From an uncultured Erysipelotrichaceae bacterium (GTDB lineage: Bacteria > Bacillota_I > Bacilli_A > Erysipelotrichales > Erysipelotrichaceae), in assembly GCA_902766005.1 (NCBI GenBank), contig CACXCB010000360.1, forward strand, positions 1-60,019: a stretch of DNA of 60,019 bases, written 5' to 3'. The notes below the pieces were generated by a model that saw nothing but the letters and a program-made list of their open reading frames with translations, was not told the DNA's origin and did no database searches. Position numbers and translations under genes: made by a program. This document shows positions 25,022 to 33,932 of this stretch, piece after piece. Positions within the stretch are counted from its first letter, which is position 1. Each line of letters opens with the position of its first letter.

Positions 25022-26234
25022 ACTTTTCAATAACGTATTTGTTTAATCTGTCCAATGCTTCAACAACTCTGGCATGCGGCAAGGCAAGATTCATGCGGAT
25101 TGTATACGGCTGTACGAACTGTTCGCCATCCTGCCAGAATACGCCATACTCATAAGCTTTCATCAGCATGTCGTGAATTGTCAGATTGTGCTTTTGACAG
25201 TATTCTTTACAATCCAGGTACAGCATGTATGTCGCTTCGGGCTTGGATAATGTGATGCCTTCGAAGTTGTTCATGATGAAGTCATAGGCATAGTTGACAT
25301 TGTCGGAAAGGACCTCCTTGAGCTGATCGAGCCATTCATAGCCTTCATCCTTGTATGCACCGATCAGAGCATGCATGGAAAGAACATTCATGGCGTTGTA
25401 ATGGGTGAGGGAGCTTTCCTTGTCGAGCCTGTCTTTGAGCCACTTGTTGTAGACGATATGGTAGCTGCCGATTAATCCGGCAAGGTTGAAAGTCTTGCTA
25501 GGGGCATAAAATGCAATGGTATGCTCTTTGGCATAATCGTTGATCATCTGTGTCGGGGTATGGGTATTTCCGTTTAGCATCAGGTCGCTCCAGATTTCAT
25601 CGGATATGACATAGACTTGATGCTTTTCAAAGATCTCCATGCATTTTGCCAGTTCTTCCTTTGTCCATACTCTGCCGCACGGATTATGAGGATTGCAGAT
25701 GATGGCTGCATGAATATTGTTTTCAATGATCTTCTTCTCCATGTCTTCATAATCCATTCTCCATATGTTTTCTTCATCCTTATAGAGAGGGGTATGAACG
25801 ATATTGTAACCGTTATTGGTTAAGACCATAGTGAAGCCGATATATGTCGGAGAGTGTACAAGGATGTTGTCACCTTTTGAACAGAGAATATTGACAGCAC
25901 TGATGACACCGCCCAGAACACCGTTTTCATAGCCGATATTTTCCTTCGTCAGACCTTCGACATGATTTCTTTCCTTATGCCAGCGGATAATACTGTCAAA
26001 GTATTCGTCTCTTGGCATAAAGTAGCCGAATGCAGGATGATTGATACGTTCAATCATCGCCTGCTGAATGGTTGGAACGGTAGGAAAGTTCATATCGGCA
26101 ACCCACATCGGAATGGTGTCAAATCCTTCCCTGCGGGTGAAACCGCTGAAATTGCCCATTTGTTTTTCCGGCAGATCTACCGCTATGGCATCATGACCTG
26201 CACGGTCCATTATTGTTGTGAAATCATACTTCAT
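25020..26234 (-). CDS. MalY/PatB-family PLP enzyme (cystathionine beta-lyase type)
   Basis: 404 residues, fold type I aminotransferase. WVADMNFPTVP near 44 and FGYF near 74 are typical of the MalY/PatB branch, as are NGVLGGV near 103, ICNPHNPCGRVW near 178, VISDEIWSDL near 209 (PLP-binding Asp), APSKTFNLAGL near 244 (Schiff-base Lys) and an Arg in YTIRMNLALP near 382 (carboxylate binding). The family cleaves cystathionine or cysteine conjugates to release pyruvate and ammonia. GGAGG lies before the ATG. It is the last gene of the five-gene reverse operon and overlaps the pseudouridine synthase gene by 4 bases. Confidence 0.9.
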   Translation of the reverse strand: MKYDFTTIMDRAGHDAIAVDLPEKQMGNFSGFTRREGFDTIPMWVADMNFPTVPTIQQAMIERINHPAFGYFMPRDEYFDSIIRWHKERNHVEGLTKENIGYENGVLGGVISAVNILCSKGDNILVHSPTYIGFTMVLTNNGYNIVHTPLYKDEENIWRMDYEDMEKKIIENNIHAAIICNPHNPCGRVWTKEELAKCMEIFEKHQVYVISDEIWSDLMLNGNTHTPTQMINDYAKEHTIAFYAPSKTFNLAGLIGSYHIVYNKWLKDRLDKESSLTHYNAMNVLSMHALIGAYKDEGYEWLDQLKEVLSDNVNYAYDFIMNNFEGITLSKPEATYMLYLDCKEYCQKHNLTIHDMLMKAYEYGVFWQDGEQFVQPYTIRMNLALPHARVVEALDRLNKYVIEK

Positions 26235-27127
26235 ATATTTGCCTCCGTTTCAAAGTATGTATAATCCCGATTGGGAATATCATGTATTTTATGTCTCTTT
26301 TTGGTGATCGGATTACGGAAGACGACTTCATCCGCCCATAATCCCATATGGATAAAATTCCTGTCCTGCATGCCATACAGCGGATCGTTGACAATCGGAT
26401 ATCCATGATGTGAAAGATGTACCCTGATCTGGTGGGTTCTTCCGGTTTCCAGTATGCAACGGAATAAATTGTACCCGTTTTTCACTTTCAGGCACGTGAC
26501 ATCCGTATGTGCTTCACTACCGGTATTGGAAACGATGTACCTGCCGTTTTGATGCCTGTCTTTGCCGATCGGCTCATCGCAGAAGAAATACGTATCCTCT
26601 TTGCAGGTTCCTCTTGTGATTGCCAGGTAATGCCGTTGAATCTTTTTGTCCTTCAGCTGTTCATCAAACCATGGCTGAAAGAAAGGAATTTTGGAATACA
26701 GCACAAGACCTGTCGTATCCCTGTCAAGACGGTGGATCGGTCTTACCGGAGCATGGATGCCATGCTCTTTCTGGTATCTTGCGGCTTGTGCATTCAGACA
26801 TTGCAAATCATCCTTGCCGCCATGAATGATCATGCCCGGCTCTTTATGGACTACATAGAGGAATGCATCTTCATAAACAACCCTGCAGGGCTGTTCGGCG
26901 GGAAGGTAATCGATTTCCTCTTCCGGAAGAAGCAGGGTAAGGGAACAGTTCTGAATATGATCCTGCAATGATTTTGCAGGGACGTCATCAATCAGTATCT
27001 TCTTTTCCTGCAGGAGAAGGTATTTGTTTTTTCGGGATTGCCTGTATGCATCCAGAAATTCTTCAAGTGTATGAAATGATCTGCCGATCGAGATGATCAT
27101 GCGGTCATCTTTGCGTTCATATTTCAT
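26231..27127 (-). CDS. RluA-family 23S rRNA/tRNA pseudouridine synthase
   Basis: 298 residues. The N-terminal 75 residues hold an S4-like RNA-binding segment (RKNKYLLLQEKKILIDDVPA near 33-52). The catalytic core starts near 85 with RPIHRLDRDTTGLVLYSK near 127-144, where the Asp of HRLDRDT is the nucleophile that turns uridine into pseudouridine. Later come GRTHQIRVHLSHHGYPIVNDPLYG near 240-263. All core motifs are intact. The target uridine cannot be told. Translationally coupled by ATGA to the RlmD-type gene upstream and by 4 bases to the lyase gene downstream, so two RNA-modification enzymes share this operon. Confidence 0.9.
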   Translation of the reverse strand: MKYERKDDRMIISIGRSFHTLEEFLDAYRQSRKNKYLLLQEKKILIDDVPAKSLQDHIQNCSLTLLLPEEEIDYLPAEQPCRVVYEDAFLYVVHKEPGMIIHGGKDDLQCLNAQAARYQKEHGIHAPVRPIHRLDRDTTGLVLYSKIPFFQPWFDEQLKDKKIQRHYLAITRGTCKEDTYFFCDEPIGKDRHQNGRYIVSNTGSEAHTDVTCLKVKNGYNLFRCILETGRTHQIRVHLSHHGYPIVNDPLYGMQDRNFIHMGLWADEVVFRNPITKKRHKIHDIPNRDYTYFETEANI

Positions 27128-28449
27128 TTTGCATATCTTTCCAGAACCGTAACGGATTCTACCTGTGCGGTATTGGGGAACAGATCAAACGGAATGATTG
27201 TTGCTACATTGTATTCTTTCTTGAGTGCACGAATATTTTTGCCGAGTGTTGCCGGATTACAGGAAACGTAGATGATCTTTTTCGGCAGTACACGCTTTAC
27301 GGCTTCGATCATGTTTTCATCCATGCCGCTTCTTGGCGGATCGAGCAATAATGTGTCAACCTGTTTGCGCATGCCGATTTTCAACAGGCCTTTTGCAGCA
27401 TCATCCAGGATGAAACTTGCGTTTTCGATGTGATTGATTTTTGCGTTTTCCTCGCAATTGCGGATGGCATCCCTGACATTTTCAATGCCGTAGATTTCCT
27501 TTGCTTTGTCTTTGGCAAGAAGGGACATCGCACCAACTCCGCAATACGCTTCCACGAGTACATCGCATGGATCGATTTTGGAAACTGCCATCTCATAGAG
27601 TTTTTCTGCCTGCGGAATGTTGAGCTGGAAGAAGGATTGAGGTGACAGGCGCAGCTTGATACCATTGATGGTTACCGGGGTCGTATTGGCACCGGCAAGT
27701 TTTTTTGTGCTGCTGCCAAAGATGTTGAAGCCGTCTTTTTCGGTATTGATGGATTGAAATAATGAATGCATCCCTCTGATCTCCATCAGCTTTTCAATAA
27801 TCGTATCGGGGATGGTTTCATTTCCGGTAACCAATGTACACTGGATAAACCCCTGCAACTCACGCATAACCAGATAGCGCAGGCCTTTGCGCGTCTTGCT
27901 GTCATATGCCTTATAGTTTTCCTCGTTTAGCAGGAAGATGACCTGGCGCTTTGCCTTTTCAAGAAGCGGGGTATGCACCAGGCATTCCTTGATCGGCTTG
28001 AAGTGGTTTGTGTAGGAAGTGTACATGCCGGCTGTCAGAAGGTTGTTGCTCATTTCGACAGGCAGCTTGCACTGGCTGCGATAGCCGGTTACCAGCTCGC
28101 TTCCGTGCATTTCGCGGATCAGGTTTCTTCTGACATGTGCATATTTATAGAGAGCTTCCTCCAACAGCAGCTTCTTATTGTAAAGCTGGCTTTTGTAATT
28201 CATGATCATGAGAGGACAACCGCCGCAGATGTCCTGATACGGACAGGGGGATTCCACTCTGTCAGAGGACTTCTTCAGTATTTTCACTGCTTTAGCCTTG
28301 GCAAACGTATCCCTTTCCGTTGTGATTTCAATTTCAGCTGTTTCATGAGGAAGAACCCCGTCACAGAAAACAGGGAAGCGGTTGTCATAACCAATCCCTT
28401 CGCCGTTAATACCCATTTTTTCAAATTTCATTTTCATATTGTTCACCAT
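27124..28449 (-). CDS. rlmD: 23S rRNA (uracil-C5)-methyltransferase, RlmD/TrmA family
   Basis: 441 residues. A TRAM-like beta barrel (about 1-60) precedes the Fe-S motif CPYQDICGGCPL near 67-78, with a further Cys near 155 (KECLVHT). The methyltransferase core has SFFQLNIPQAEKLYE near 271, AYCGVGAMSLL near 301 (SAM binding), LLLDPPRSGMDE near 371 and VSCNPATLGKNI near 400, whose Cys forms the covalent uracil adduct. The Gram-positive proteins of this type methylate U747 and U1939 of 23S rRNA. ATG 28449 overlaps the preceding stop; an alternative start at the fifth codon is possible. Middle gene of the reverse operon. Confidence 0.9.
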   Translation of the reverse strand: MVNNMKMKFEKMGINGEGIGYDNRFPVFCDGVLPHETAEIEITTERDTFAKAKAVKILKKSSDRVESPCPYQDICGGCPLMIMNYKSQLYNKKLLLEEALYKYAHVRRNLIREMHGSELVTGYRSQCKLPVEMSNNLLTAGMYTSYTNHFKPIKECLVHTPLLEKAKRQVIFLLNEENYKAYDSKTRKGLRYLVMRELQGFIQCTLVTGNETIPDTIIEKLMEIRGMHSLFQSINTEKDGFNIFGSSTKKLAGANTTPVTINGIKLRLSPQSFFQLNIPQAEKLYEMAVSKIDPCDVLVEAYCGVGAMSLLAKDKAKEIYGIENVRDAIRNCEENAKINHIENASFILDDAAKGLLKIGMRKQVDTLLLDPPRSGMDENMIEAVKRVLPKKIIYVSCNPATLGKNIRALKKEYNVATIIPFDLFPNTAQVESVTVLERYAK

Positions 28450-29555
28450 ATTGCCGAAAGACTTGCATCCTCAGCGAAACTTTCCAGACTGCAGATCACG
28501 AATACATCTGTGTTTTCATCTATCAAAGGAAGAACGGAATCGTGGTAATACCTGAGATCTATAAAATCCAGGGTGGCATATTCCTGAGACAGGTAGGGGG
28601 CAAGAATATGTCCGAAGCTGTCCTCAATCACAAGTGCCTTTCTTTCCGTGTTGACCATGGTCTCGATATGTACATGGCTGTGATTGCCGTCAAGATAATA
28701 CGTGTACTGATCTTTTACCTCCAGATTCGGGTCCACATACAGACTGTTGGCATTCGTTCCGTTTTCGTAGGTGACCGTCACAGGATTCGGCCTGGCAGGA
28801 ATGATTTTATATAAAGAATCGGGTTTTGTCCAGAAAGCACCGGAAGAAGAGTACATCGTACCGTGAAAATCGCTGCTGACTTCTTCAAAAGTGAAGTCAA
28901 CCGGTGTCTTTTTCAAGACATTGCGGGCAATTGCCTCATAGGCGATTCTTGCACCTTTTTCATTCCAGTGATGGTCGGTCTTAAAGTAGTTGTCTTGTGA
29001 ATCCAGTTCTTTGGTGATATTGATGAAGTCGATGTCTTCGGCCTGTTCCTGAATGTCTCCAATCCATTTTTTCTCGTCCACGTTGTATGCACCAAGCGGC
29101 AGATATTTCCTTTCCCCATAGCATGCATCGGGAACAATTAACAGATGGATTGCAGCACCGCTTTCTTCCTTGAATTCCTGCAGGGCGGAAAGGTTGTTTG
29201 CGCTGATCTTTTCATCATATTGCAGATGCTGCTGGATCAGATATCCTTTCCGGCCGAAGTAGATACCGTTATTCTGGATATGTCCTGCTGTTTTCATGAT
29301 TGTGGCATTTGTCTGAACCCAGCTGTCACGGTGAATGAACTGATCCTGAAACCAGGCTTCAAACTGTTCGTCGAAATCACCGCTGAAGATGTTTTTCAAT
29401 GAGGTTTCCGGTTTCTGTGCAAGCATTCTGTTTTCCTGTTCGGAAAAATCCCTGTCCTTGACAAACAGGTTGCTGATCGCATAGATATAGATAAACAGGA
29501 AAAAGCAGGCGCATGTTAACAATTGTATTGTGATCCGAATTTTTTGTTTTTTCAT
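28443..29555 (-). CDS. DHHW-family exported protein, partner of the MBOAT acyltransferase
   Basis: 370 residues from ATG 29555, which has AGGAGG 5 bases upstream. One N-terminal membrane anchor (about 8-28) is followed by an extracellular SGNH-like domain. The family motif is visible as FKTDHHWNEKGARIAYEAI near 190-208, and a Ser-containing LVIEDSFGHILAPYL segment lies near 318. AlgJ/AlgX-like DHHW proteins receive acyl groups from a membrane MBOAT protein and place them on polysaccharide outside the cell. The gene begins 9 bases after the MBOAT gene ends, which supports this role. The glycan acceptor is unknown. Confidence 0.85.
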   Translation of the reverse strand: MKKQKIRITIQLLTCACFFLFIYIYAISNLFVKDRDFSEQENRMLAQKPETSLKNIFSGDFDEQFEAWFQDQFIHRDSWVQTNATIMKTAGHIQNNGIYFGRKGYLIQQHLQYDEKISANNLSALQEFKEESGAAIHLLIVPDACYGERKYLPLGAYNVDEKKWIGDIQEQAEDIDFINITKELDSQDNYFKTDHHWNEKGARIAYEAIARNVLKKTPVDFTFEEVSSDFHGTMYSSSGAFWTKPDSLYKIIPARPNPVTVTYENGTNANSLYVDPNLEVKDQYTYYLDGNHSHVHIETMVNTERKALVIEDSFGHILAPYLSQEYATLDFIDLRYYHDSVLPLIDENTDVFVICSLESFAEDASLSAIW

Positions 29556-29564
29556 GTGCACCTC

Positions 29565-30962
29565 CTAGAAACGGAAATATAAGAACGGGTTATAGGATGC
29601 ATTGACAATGCATGCCGTACAGGCAAACAGGCAAAGAAGAATGACAACCGGTTTGAGCATTTCAAAATATCTCCACTTTAACGGATTCAATTGTGATTTG
29701 GCTATCGGGGTGCAGGCAATCAGGGAAACAAGAATCAAAAGACAGTTGTCCCGAAGATAATACAGGGTTATGCGGTTGACAAAAGCAGGTGCATTGCCGA
29801 AGAGCATTGTGATTTCATGAAGCCCTGCAGATATATCCGTGTTGGCAAACAGTATCCAGAGTATTAACACGATGAACATTGTATACAGGTGTTTTACCCA
29901 GGAAGGTACTTTTTCCAATGCTTTTAACAGGAATGTCTTTTCTATGATCAATACAATGCCGTAACAGACACCCCATAATACAAAGTTCCAGGAAGCTCCA
30001 TGCCATAAACCCGTTAAAAGCCATACAACCATGATGTTGCAGATCTGCCTTCCCAATCCCTTGCGGTTACCGCCTAAGGGAATATAGACATAATCACGGA
30101 ACCAGTAGCTGAGTGACATGTGCCATCTGCGCCAGAAATCCGTAATGCTTGAAGCGGTATAAGGATAATTGAAGTTTTCCAGAAACCTAAATCCCAGTAT
30201 TTCGCCAAGTCCTAAGGCCATATCGGAATAACCACTGAAATCAAAGTAGATCTGAAAGGCAAAACAAATCGCACCGAGCCATGTGGTCAATACGCTCTGG
30301 CTTTGCGGAAGAAGGGAATGTATGCTTTCATAAACAAGGCCTGCCTGATTAGCAAGCAATACTTTTTTACACAGTCCGCAGACAAACCGCTCAATGCCAT
30401 GGGAAACATGCTCCAGGCTGATTCTTCTTTTCTCCAGCTGCTTTGCGATATCTTTATAGCGGACAATCGGGCCTGCAATCAATTGCGGAAACATTGTGAC
30501 ATACGTTCCGAAATTGAGCAGGGATTTCTGCGGCTTTGTATCATTGCGATAGATGTCGATCGGATAGGACATCGCCTGGAAGGTATAGAAGCTGATGCCA
30601 ATCGGCAGGCTGACATGCAATACAGGCAGAAAATCCAGTCCTATGCCGGCTAAAGATGCAGCCAAAAAATCCCAGTATTTGAAAAAACCGAGGAGCAGAA
30701 GATTGAAGGCGATGCAGAAAGCAAGGTATTTCTTTGCCTCTTCAGGGGCTTTTCTATTTGCTGCTGCAATATAATTACCGAAGATCCAGTTGATTGTAAT
30801 CGAAAAAATCATCAAAAAAACATATACGGGTTCACCCCAGCCATAGAAAAAAAGGCTGAAAAGAAACAGCACAAGGTTTCGAAAACGCAGGGGAACCACA
30901 AAATAACACAGAAAAAATACCGGCAGATAAACAAACAAAAACGTTAGACTGCTAAAAACCAT
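29565..30962 (-). CDS. MBOAT-family membrane O-acyltransferase (AlgI-like)
   Basis: 465 residues with about eleven membrane segments. The AlgI-type signature is complete: SLFFYGWGEP near 35, GISFYTFQAMSYPIDIYR near 122, FPQLIAGPIVRY near 154, DFSGYSDMALGLG near 240, NFNYPYTASSITDFWRRWHMSLS near 257-279 and the catalytic His in TGLWHGASWNFVLWG near 317. It should pass acyl groups, usually acetyl, across the membrane for glycan modification together with the DHHW protein downstream. GAGGGGG precedes the ATG. First gene of the reverse operon; its promoter is at 30986-31013. Confidence 0.92.
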   Translation of the reverse strand: MVFSSLTFLFVYLPVFFLCYFVVPLRFRNLVLFLFSLFFYGWGEPVYVFLMIFSITINWIFGNYIAAANRKAPEEAKKYLAFCIAFNLLLLGFFKYWDFLAASLAGIGLDFLPVLHVSLPIGISFYTFQAMSYPIDIYRNDTKPQKSLLNFGTYVTMFPQLIAGPIVRYKDIAKQLEKRRISLEHVSHGIERFVCGLCKKVLLANQAGLVYESIHSLLPQSQSVLTTWLGAICFAFQIYFDFSGYSDMALGLGEILGFRFLENFNYPYTASSITDFWRRWHMSLSYWFRDYVYIPLGGNRKGLGRQICNIMVVWLLTGLWHGASWNFVLWGVCYGIVLIIEKTFLLKALEKVPSWVKHLYTMFIVLILWILFANTDISAGLHEITMLFGNAPAFVNRITLYYLRDNCLLILVSLIACTPIAKSQLNPLKWRYFEMLKPVVILLCLFACTACIVNASYNPFLYFRF

Positions 30963-30985
30963 TCTTTCCCCCTCACCCTTTATTT

Positions 30986-31013
30986 ATTATAACAGTTTCT
31001 TTATAAATGGGAA
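30986..31013 (-). promoter_or_regulatory. Promoter of the MBOAT-DHHW-RlmD-RluA-MalY operon
   Basis: On the minus strand TTCCCA (31013-31008) and TATAAT (30991-30986) are 16 bases apart, 24 bases before the MBOAT start. Confidence 0.6.
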
Positions 31014-31039
31014 AAAGAATCCCGAATCCAAAATTACCA

Positions 31040-31068
31040 TTGCAAAGTCACTCTGAAACTTATACAAT
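31040..31068 (+). promoter_or_regulatory. Promoter of the BMP nucleoside transporter
   Basis: TTGCAA (31040-31045) and TACAAT (31063-31068) have a 17-base spacer; AGAGGAGG follows before the ATG at 31101. Confidence 0.7.
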
Positions 31069-31100
31069 TTCAATGGAGATAAACTTAGAGGAGGAAAGAA

Positions 31101-32291
31101 ATGAAAAAGTTTGTTTCAACATTATTGGCAGGCGCTATGGCTTTCGGCTTGACAGCTTGCGGTTCATCTTCCAATTCTGCTGCAACAGCATCTTCTGCTT
31201 CTGCAGCTGAAGAAGGATCAGTTGCAGAAGAGACAACTACTACAGAAGAAACTACTGCTGCAGCTGTTGACATGAAGATCGCCATGATCACTGACTATGG
31301 CGATATCACAGACCAGTCATTCAACCAGACGACTTATGAAGCTGCAAAAGCATTCGCTGAAGCAAATGGCTGCTCATTCACTTACTACAAACCTGCAGGC
31401 GACTCCACACCGGAGCGTGTTGCAATGGTTGACAAGGCTGTAGCTGACGGCTACAACGTACTGGTTATGCCAGGTTATGCATTCGGTGAAACAGTTGCTG
31501 AAACAGCTGACATGTATCCGGATGTTAAATTCGTAGCTCTTGACGTATCCGAGGGTGACCTTGGCGGATATGTTCTTGGTGACAATGTCTTCACAGCTGT
31601 TTACCAGGAAGAGATCGCAGGTTACTTCGCAGGCGTAGCTGCTGTTAAGCTCGGCTACACAAAACTCGGTTTCCTCGGCGGCATGGCTGTTCCGGCAGTT
31701 ATCCGTTATGGTTACGGTTTTGTACAGGGCGCAAGCGATGCTGCAGGCGACCTTGGCATCACAGTTGACATCAACTATGCATACGGCAACCAGTTCTTCG
31801 GTGATGGCGATATCACAGCTGCTATGGATACATGGTATCAGGGCGGAACAGAAGTTGTCTTCGCATGTGGCGGCGGAATCTTTACATCTGCTGCAGAAGC
31901 TGCTGCAAAAGTCGGCGGCAAAGTGATCGGTGTTGACGTTGACCAGAAGGCCACAATCGATGGCAACTATGGCGATGGACTCACAGTTACTTCTGCTATG
32001 AAGGGTCTTGCTGCAACTGTTGACACAGTTCTCTCTGCAATCAGAGATGGCAACTGGGCTGACTACAGCGGACAGACAATCAACCTCGGCCTCGTTTCTG
32101 CTACAGATCCTACACAGAACTTCGTACAGCTGCCGGCTTCCACACAGTGGGCTGACGGTTTCACAGAAGCTGACTACAATGCACTTGTTGCTGACGTATT
32201 CAACGGAAAAGTTACAGTTTCCAATGACATCAGCGCTGAACAGCCAACAGCTGACAATGCAAACATCAACTTCCAGGGCAACATTAAGTAA
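31101..32291 (+). CDS. BMP-family nucleoside-binding lipoprotein
   Basis: 396 residues. The signal peptide ends in GLTACG (lipobox Cys near 20), followed by a Ser/Ala/Thr/Glu-rich tether to about residue 55. The BMP domain shows MKIAMITDYGDITDQSFNQTTYEAA near 56-80, with the Asp/Asn that bind the ribose, then NVLVMPGYAFGETV near 118, FLGGMAVPAVIRYGYGFVQGA near 190 and VVFACGGGIFTSAAEAA near 250. Homologues (PnrA, BmpA, TmpC) bind purine nucleosides. Codon choice is strikingly uniform (GCT, GAC, GGC, ACA), as in highly expressed genes. First gene of the four-gene uptake locus, with a terminator after it that probably keeps it more abundant than the ABC genes. Confidence 0.92.
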   Translation: MKKFVSTLLAGAMAFGLTACGSSSNSAATASSASAAEEGSVAEETTTTEETTAAAVDMKIAMITDYGDITDQSFNQTTYEAAKAFAEANGCSFTYYKPAGDSTPERVAMVDKAVADGYNVLVMPGYAFGETVAETADMYPDVKFVALDVSEGDLGGYVLGDNVFTAVYQEEIAGYFAGVAAVKLGYTKLGFLGGMAVPAVIRYGYGFVQGASDAAGDLGITVDINYAYGNQFFGDGDITAAMDTWYQGGTEVVFACGGGIFTSAAEAAAKVGGKVIGVDVDQKATIDGNYGDGLTVTSAMKGLAATVDTVLSAIRDGNWADYSGQTINLGLVSATDPTQNFVQLPASTQWADGFTEADYNALVADVFNGKVTVSNDISAEQPTADNANINFQGNIK

Positions 32292-32316
32292 GAAACAAGC
32301 TAAGTAAGAAACAATC
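32285..32316 (+). repeat. Two-copy 16-bp tandem repeat over the stop codon
   Basis: TAAGTAAGAAACAAGC (32285-32300) is followed directly by TAAGTAAGAAACAATC (32301-32316), one mismatch. The first copy includes the stop codon of the BMP gene, so this is a recent slippage-type duplication of its 3' end. Confidence 0.8.
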
Positions 32317-32326
32317 ATAAAAAGTT

Positions 32327-32358
32327 CATCAGATGCTTAATCTGATGGCTTTTTTTTT
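32327..32358 (+). terminator. Terminator between the BMP and ABC genes
   Basis: CATCAGAT (32327-32334) pairs with ATCTGATG (32340-32347), followed by GGC and nine T residues. A new TATAAT box at 32360-32365 restarts transcription for the ABC genes. Confidence 0.8.
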
Positions 32359-32395
32359 GTATAATGATGTATAAGAAGGAAAGGGGATGATTAGT

Positions 32396-33931
32396 ATGGA
32401 AACTCCATATGCAATCGAAATGCTAAACATCACGAAACGTTTCCCCGGAATTATCGCAAATGATAATATCACCCTCCAGCTGAAGAAGGGGGAAATCCAC
32501 GCCTTACTGGGTGAAAACGGTGCCGGTAAATCGACATTGATGTCTGTTTTGTTTGGCTTGTATCAGGCCGAAGAGGGCATTATAAAGAAAGACGGCAAAG
32601 TAGTGAAAATCAATGATCCGAACGATGCAAATGCACTCGGCATCGGCATGGTTCACCAGCATTTTAAGCTGGTGCAGTGTTTTACTGTCCTGGATAATAT
32701 TATTCTCGGTGTTGAAACAACAAAGAACGGAATCCTGCAAAAGGATGAAGCACGCAAGAAGGTTCTTGCACTGTCTGAAAAGTACGGCTTGAAGGTTGAT
32801 CCGGATGCTTTGATTGAAGACATCACTGTCGGCATGCAGCAGAGAACCGAAATTCTGAAGATGTTGTACAGGGATAATGAGATTCTGATTTTTGATGAAC
32901 CTACCGCAGTGCTCACGCCGCAGGAAATTGATGAACTCATGCAGATCATGAAGAATCTTGCGGCTGAAGGAAAATCCATTCTGTTTATTACCCATAAGCT
33001 GAATGAGATCATGGCAGTCGCTGATCGTGTAACCGTATTGCGCAGAGGCAAATACATCGGTACAGTCAACGTCAAAGATACCAACCAGGAGGAACTCAGC
33101 CGCATGATGGTAGGTAGAGACGTTCAGCTGAAAGTAGAAAAGAAGCCTGCAAATCCGGGAGAGGTTGTCCTGCATGTTGAAAACATGACTGTTGCATCCC
33201 GCATGCATGCGAATAACGCCGTTAAAAATGTTTCCTTTGATGTAAGAGCAGGGGAAATCGTCTGTATTGCCGGTATTGACGGTAATGGGCAGACCGAGCT
33301 TGTCTATGGATTGAGCGGTCTTGAGCCGCTTGTATCCGGCAAAATCACAATTGACGGAAAGGATATCAGCAAAGCATCCATCCGTGAGAGATCGCGCTTA
33401 AGCTCGCATATCCCTGAAGACAGACATAAACACGGACTGGTGCTGGATTATCCGCTTGAATACAATATGGTTCTGCAGGAATACTACCAGCCGGAATTCA
33501 CAACACCGATCGGCTTCCTGAAGAAGAAGGAGATCCGTGATTATTCTCTAAAATTGGAAAAGGAATATGATGTCAGATCCGGTCAGGGACCGATTACCAT
33601 TTCCCGTTCCATGTCCGGCGGAAACCAGCAGAAAGCCATTATCGCAAGAGAAATCGATAAGGATCATAAGCTGCTGATTGCCGTTCAGCCGGTCAGAGGC
33701 CTGGATGTCGGTGCAATTGAGTATATCCACAGACGTCTGATTGCGGAAAGAGATGCAGGAAAAGCAGTTCTTCTTGTCTCTTTGGAACTCGAGGAAGTCA
33801 TGAATGTTTCCGACAGAATTCTTGTCATGTATGAAGGCGAGATTGTCGGCGAACTCGATCCGGAAAAGACGACTTCCGAAGAACTCGGTCTCTATATGTC
33901 AGGTGCAAAGAGAGATACAAAGGAGGCTTAG
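32396..33931 (+). CDS. Nucleoside ABC transporter ATP-binding protein (two ABC domains)
   Basis: 511 residues from ATG 32396, 9 bases after AAAGGGG; the ATG at 32387 touches the ribosome site. Two ATPase domains in tandem: domain 1 has LGENGAGKST near 38 and LIFDEPTAVLTPQE near 163; domain 2 has the degenerate Walker A AGIDGNGQTE near 292, SMSGGNQQKAIIARE near 400 and QPVRGLDVGA near 430. In BMP-associated and sugar ABC ATPases of this type the second half is catalytically altered, as here (VQPVRGLD in place of a classic Walker B with DEP). It powers nucleoside import through the two permeases encoded downstream. Confidence 0.93.
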   Translation: METPYAIEMLNITKRFPGIIANDNITLQLKKGEIHALLGENGAGKSTLMSVLFGLYQAEEGIIKKDGKVVKINDPNDANALGIGMVHQHFKLVQCFTVLDNIILGVETTKNGILQKDEARKKVLALSEKYGLKVDPDALIEDITVGMQQRTEILKMLYRDNEILIFDEPTAVLTPQEIDELMQIMKNLAAEGKSILFITHKLNEIMAVADRVTVLRRGKYIGTVNVKDTNQEELSRMMVGRDVQLKVEKKPANPGEVVLHVENMTVASRMHANNAVKNVSFDVRAGEIVCIAGIDGNGQTELVYGLSGLEPLVSGKITIDGKDISKASIRERSRLSSHIPEDRHKHGLVLDYPLEYNMVLQEYYQPEFTTPIGFLKKKEIRDYSLKLEKEYDVRSGQGPITISRSMSGGNQQKAIIAREIDKDHKLLIAVQPVRGLDVGAIEYIHRRLIAERDAGKAVLLVSLELEEVMNVSDRILVMYEGEIVGELDPEKTTSEELGLYMSGAKRDTKEA

Positions 33932-33932
33932 C

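Noticed and set aside
31374..32318. A 314-codon open frame antisense to the BMP lipoprotein gene
   Set aside because: It results from the strongly biased codon choice of the highly expressed forward gene; the translation is Cys/Ser-rich and unlike any protein.
33804..33932. Upstream extension of nucleoside permease 1
   Set aside because: It overlaps the ATPase gene by over 120 bases, while AGGAGG and ATG 33933 give a normal start.
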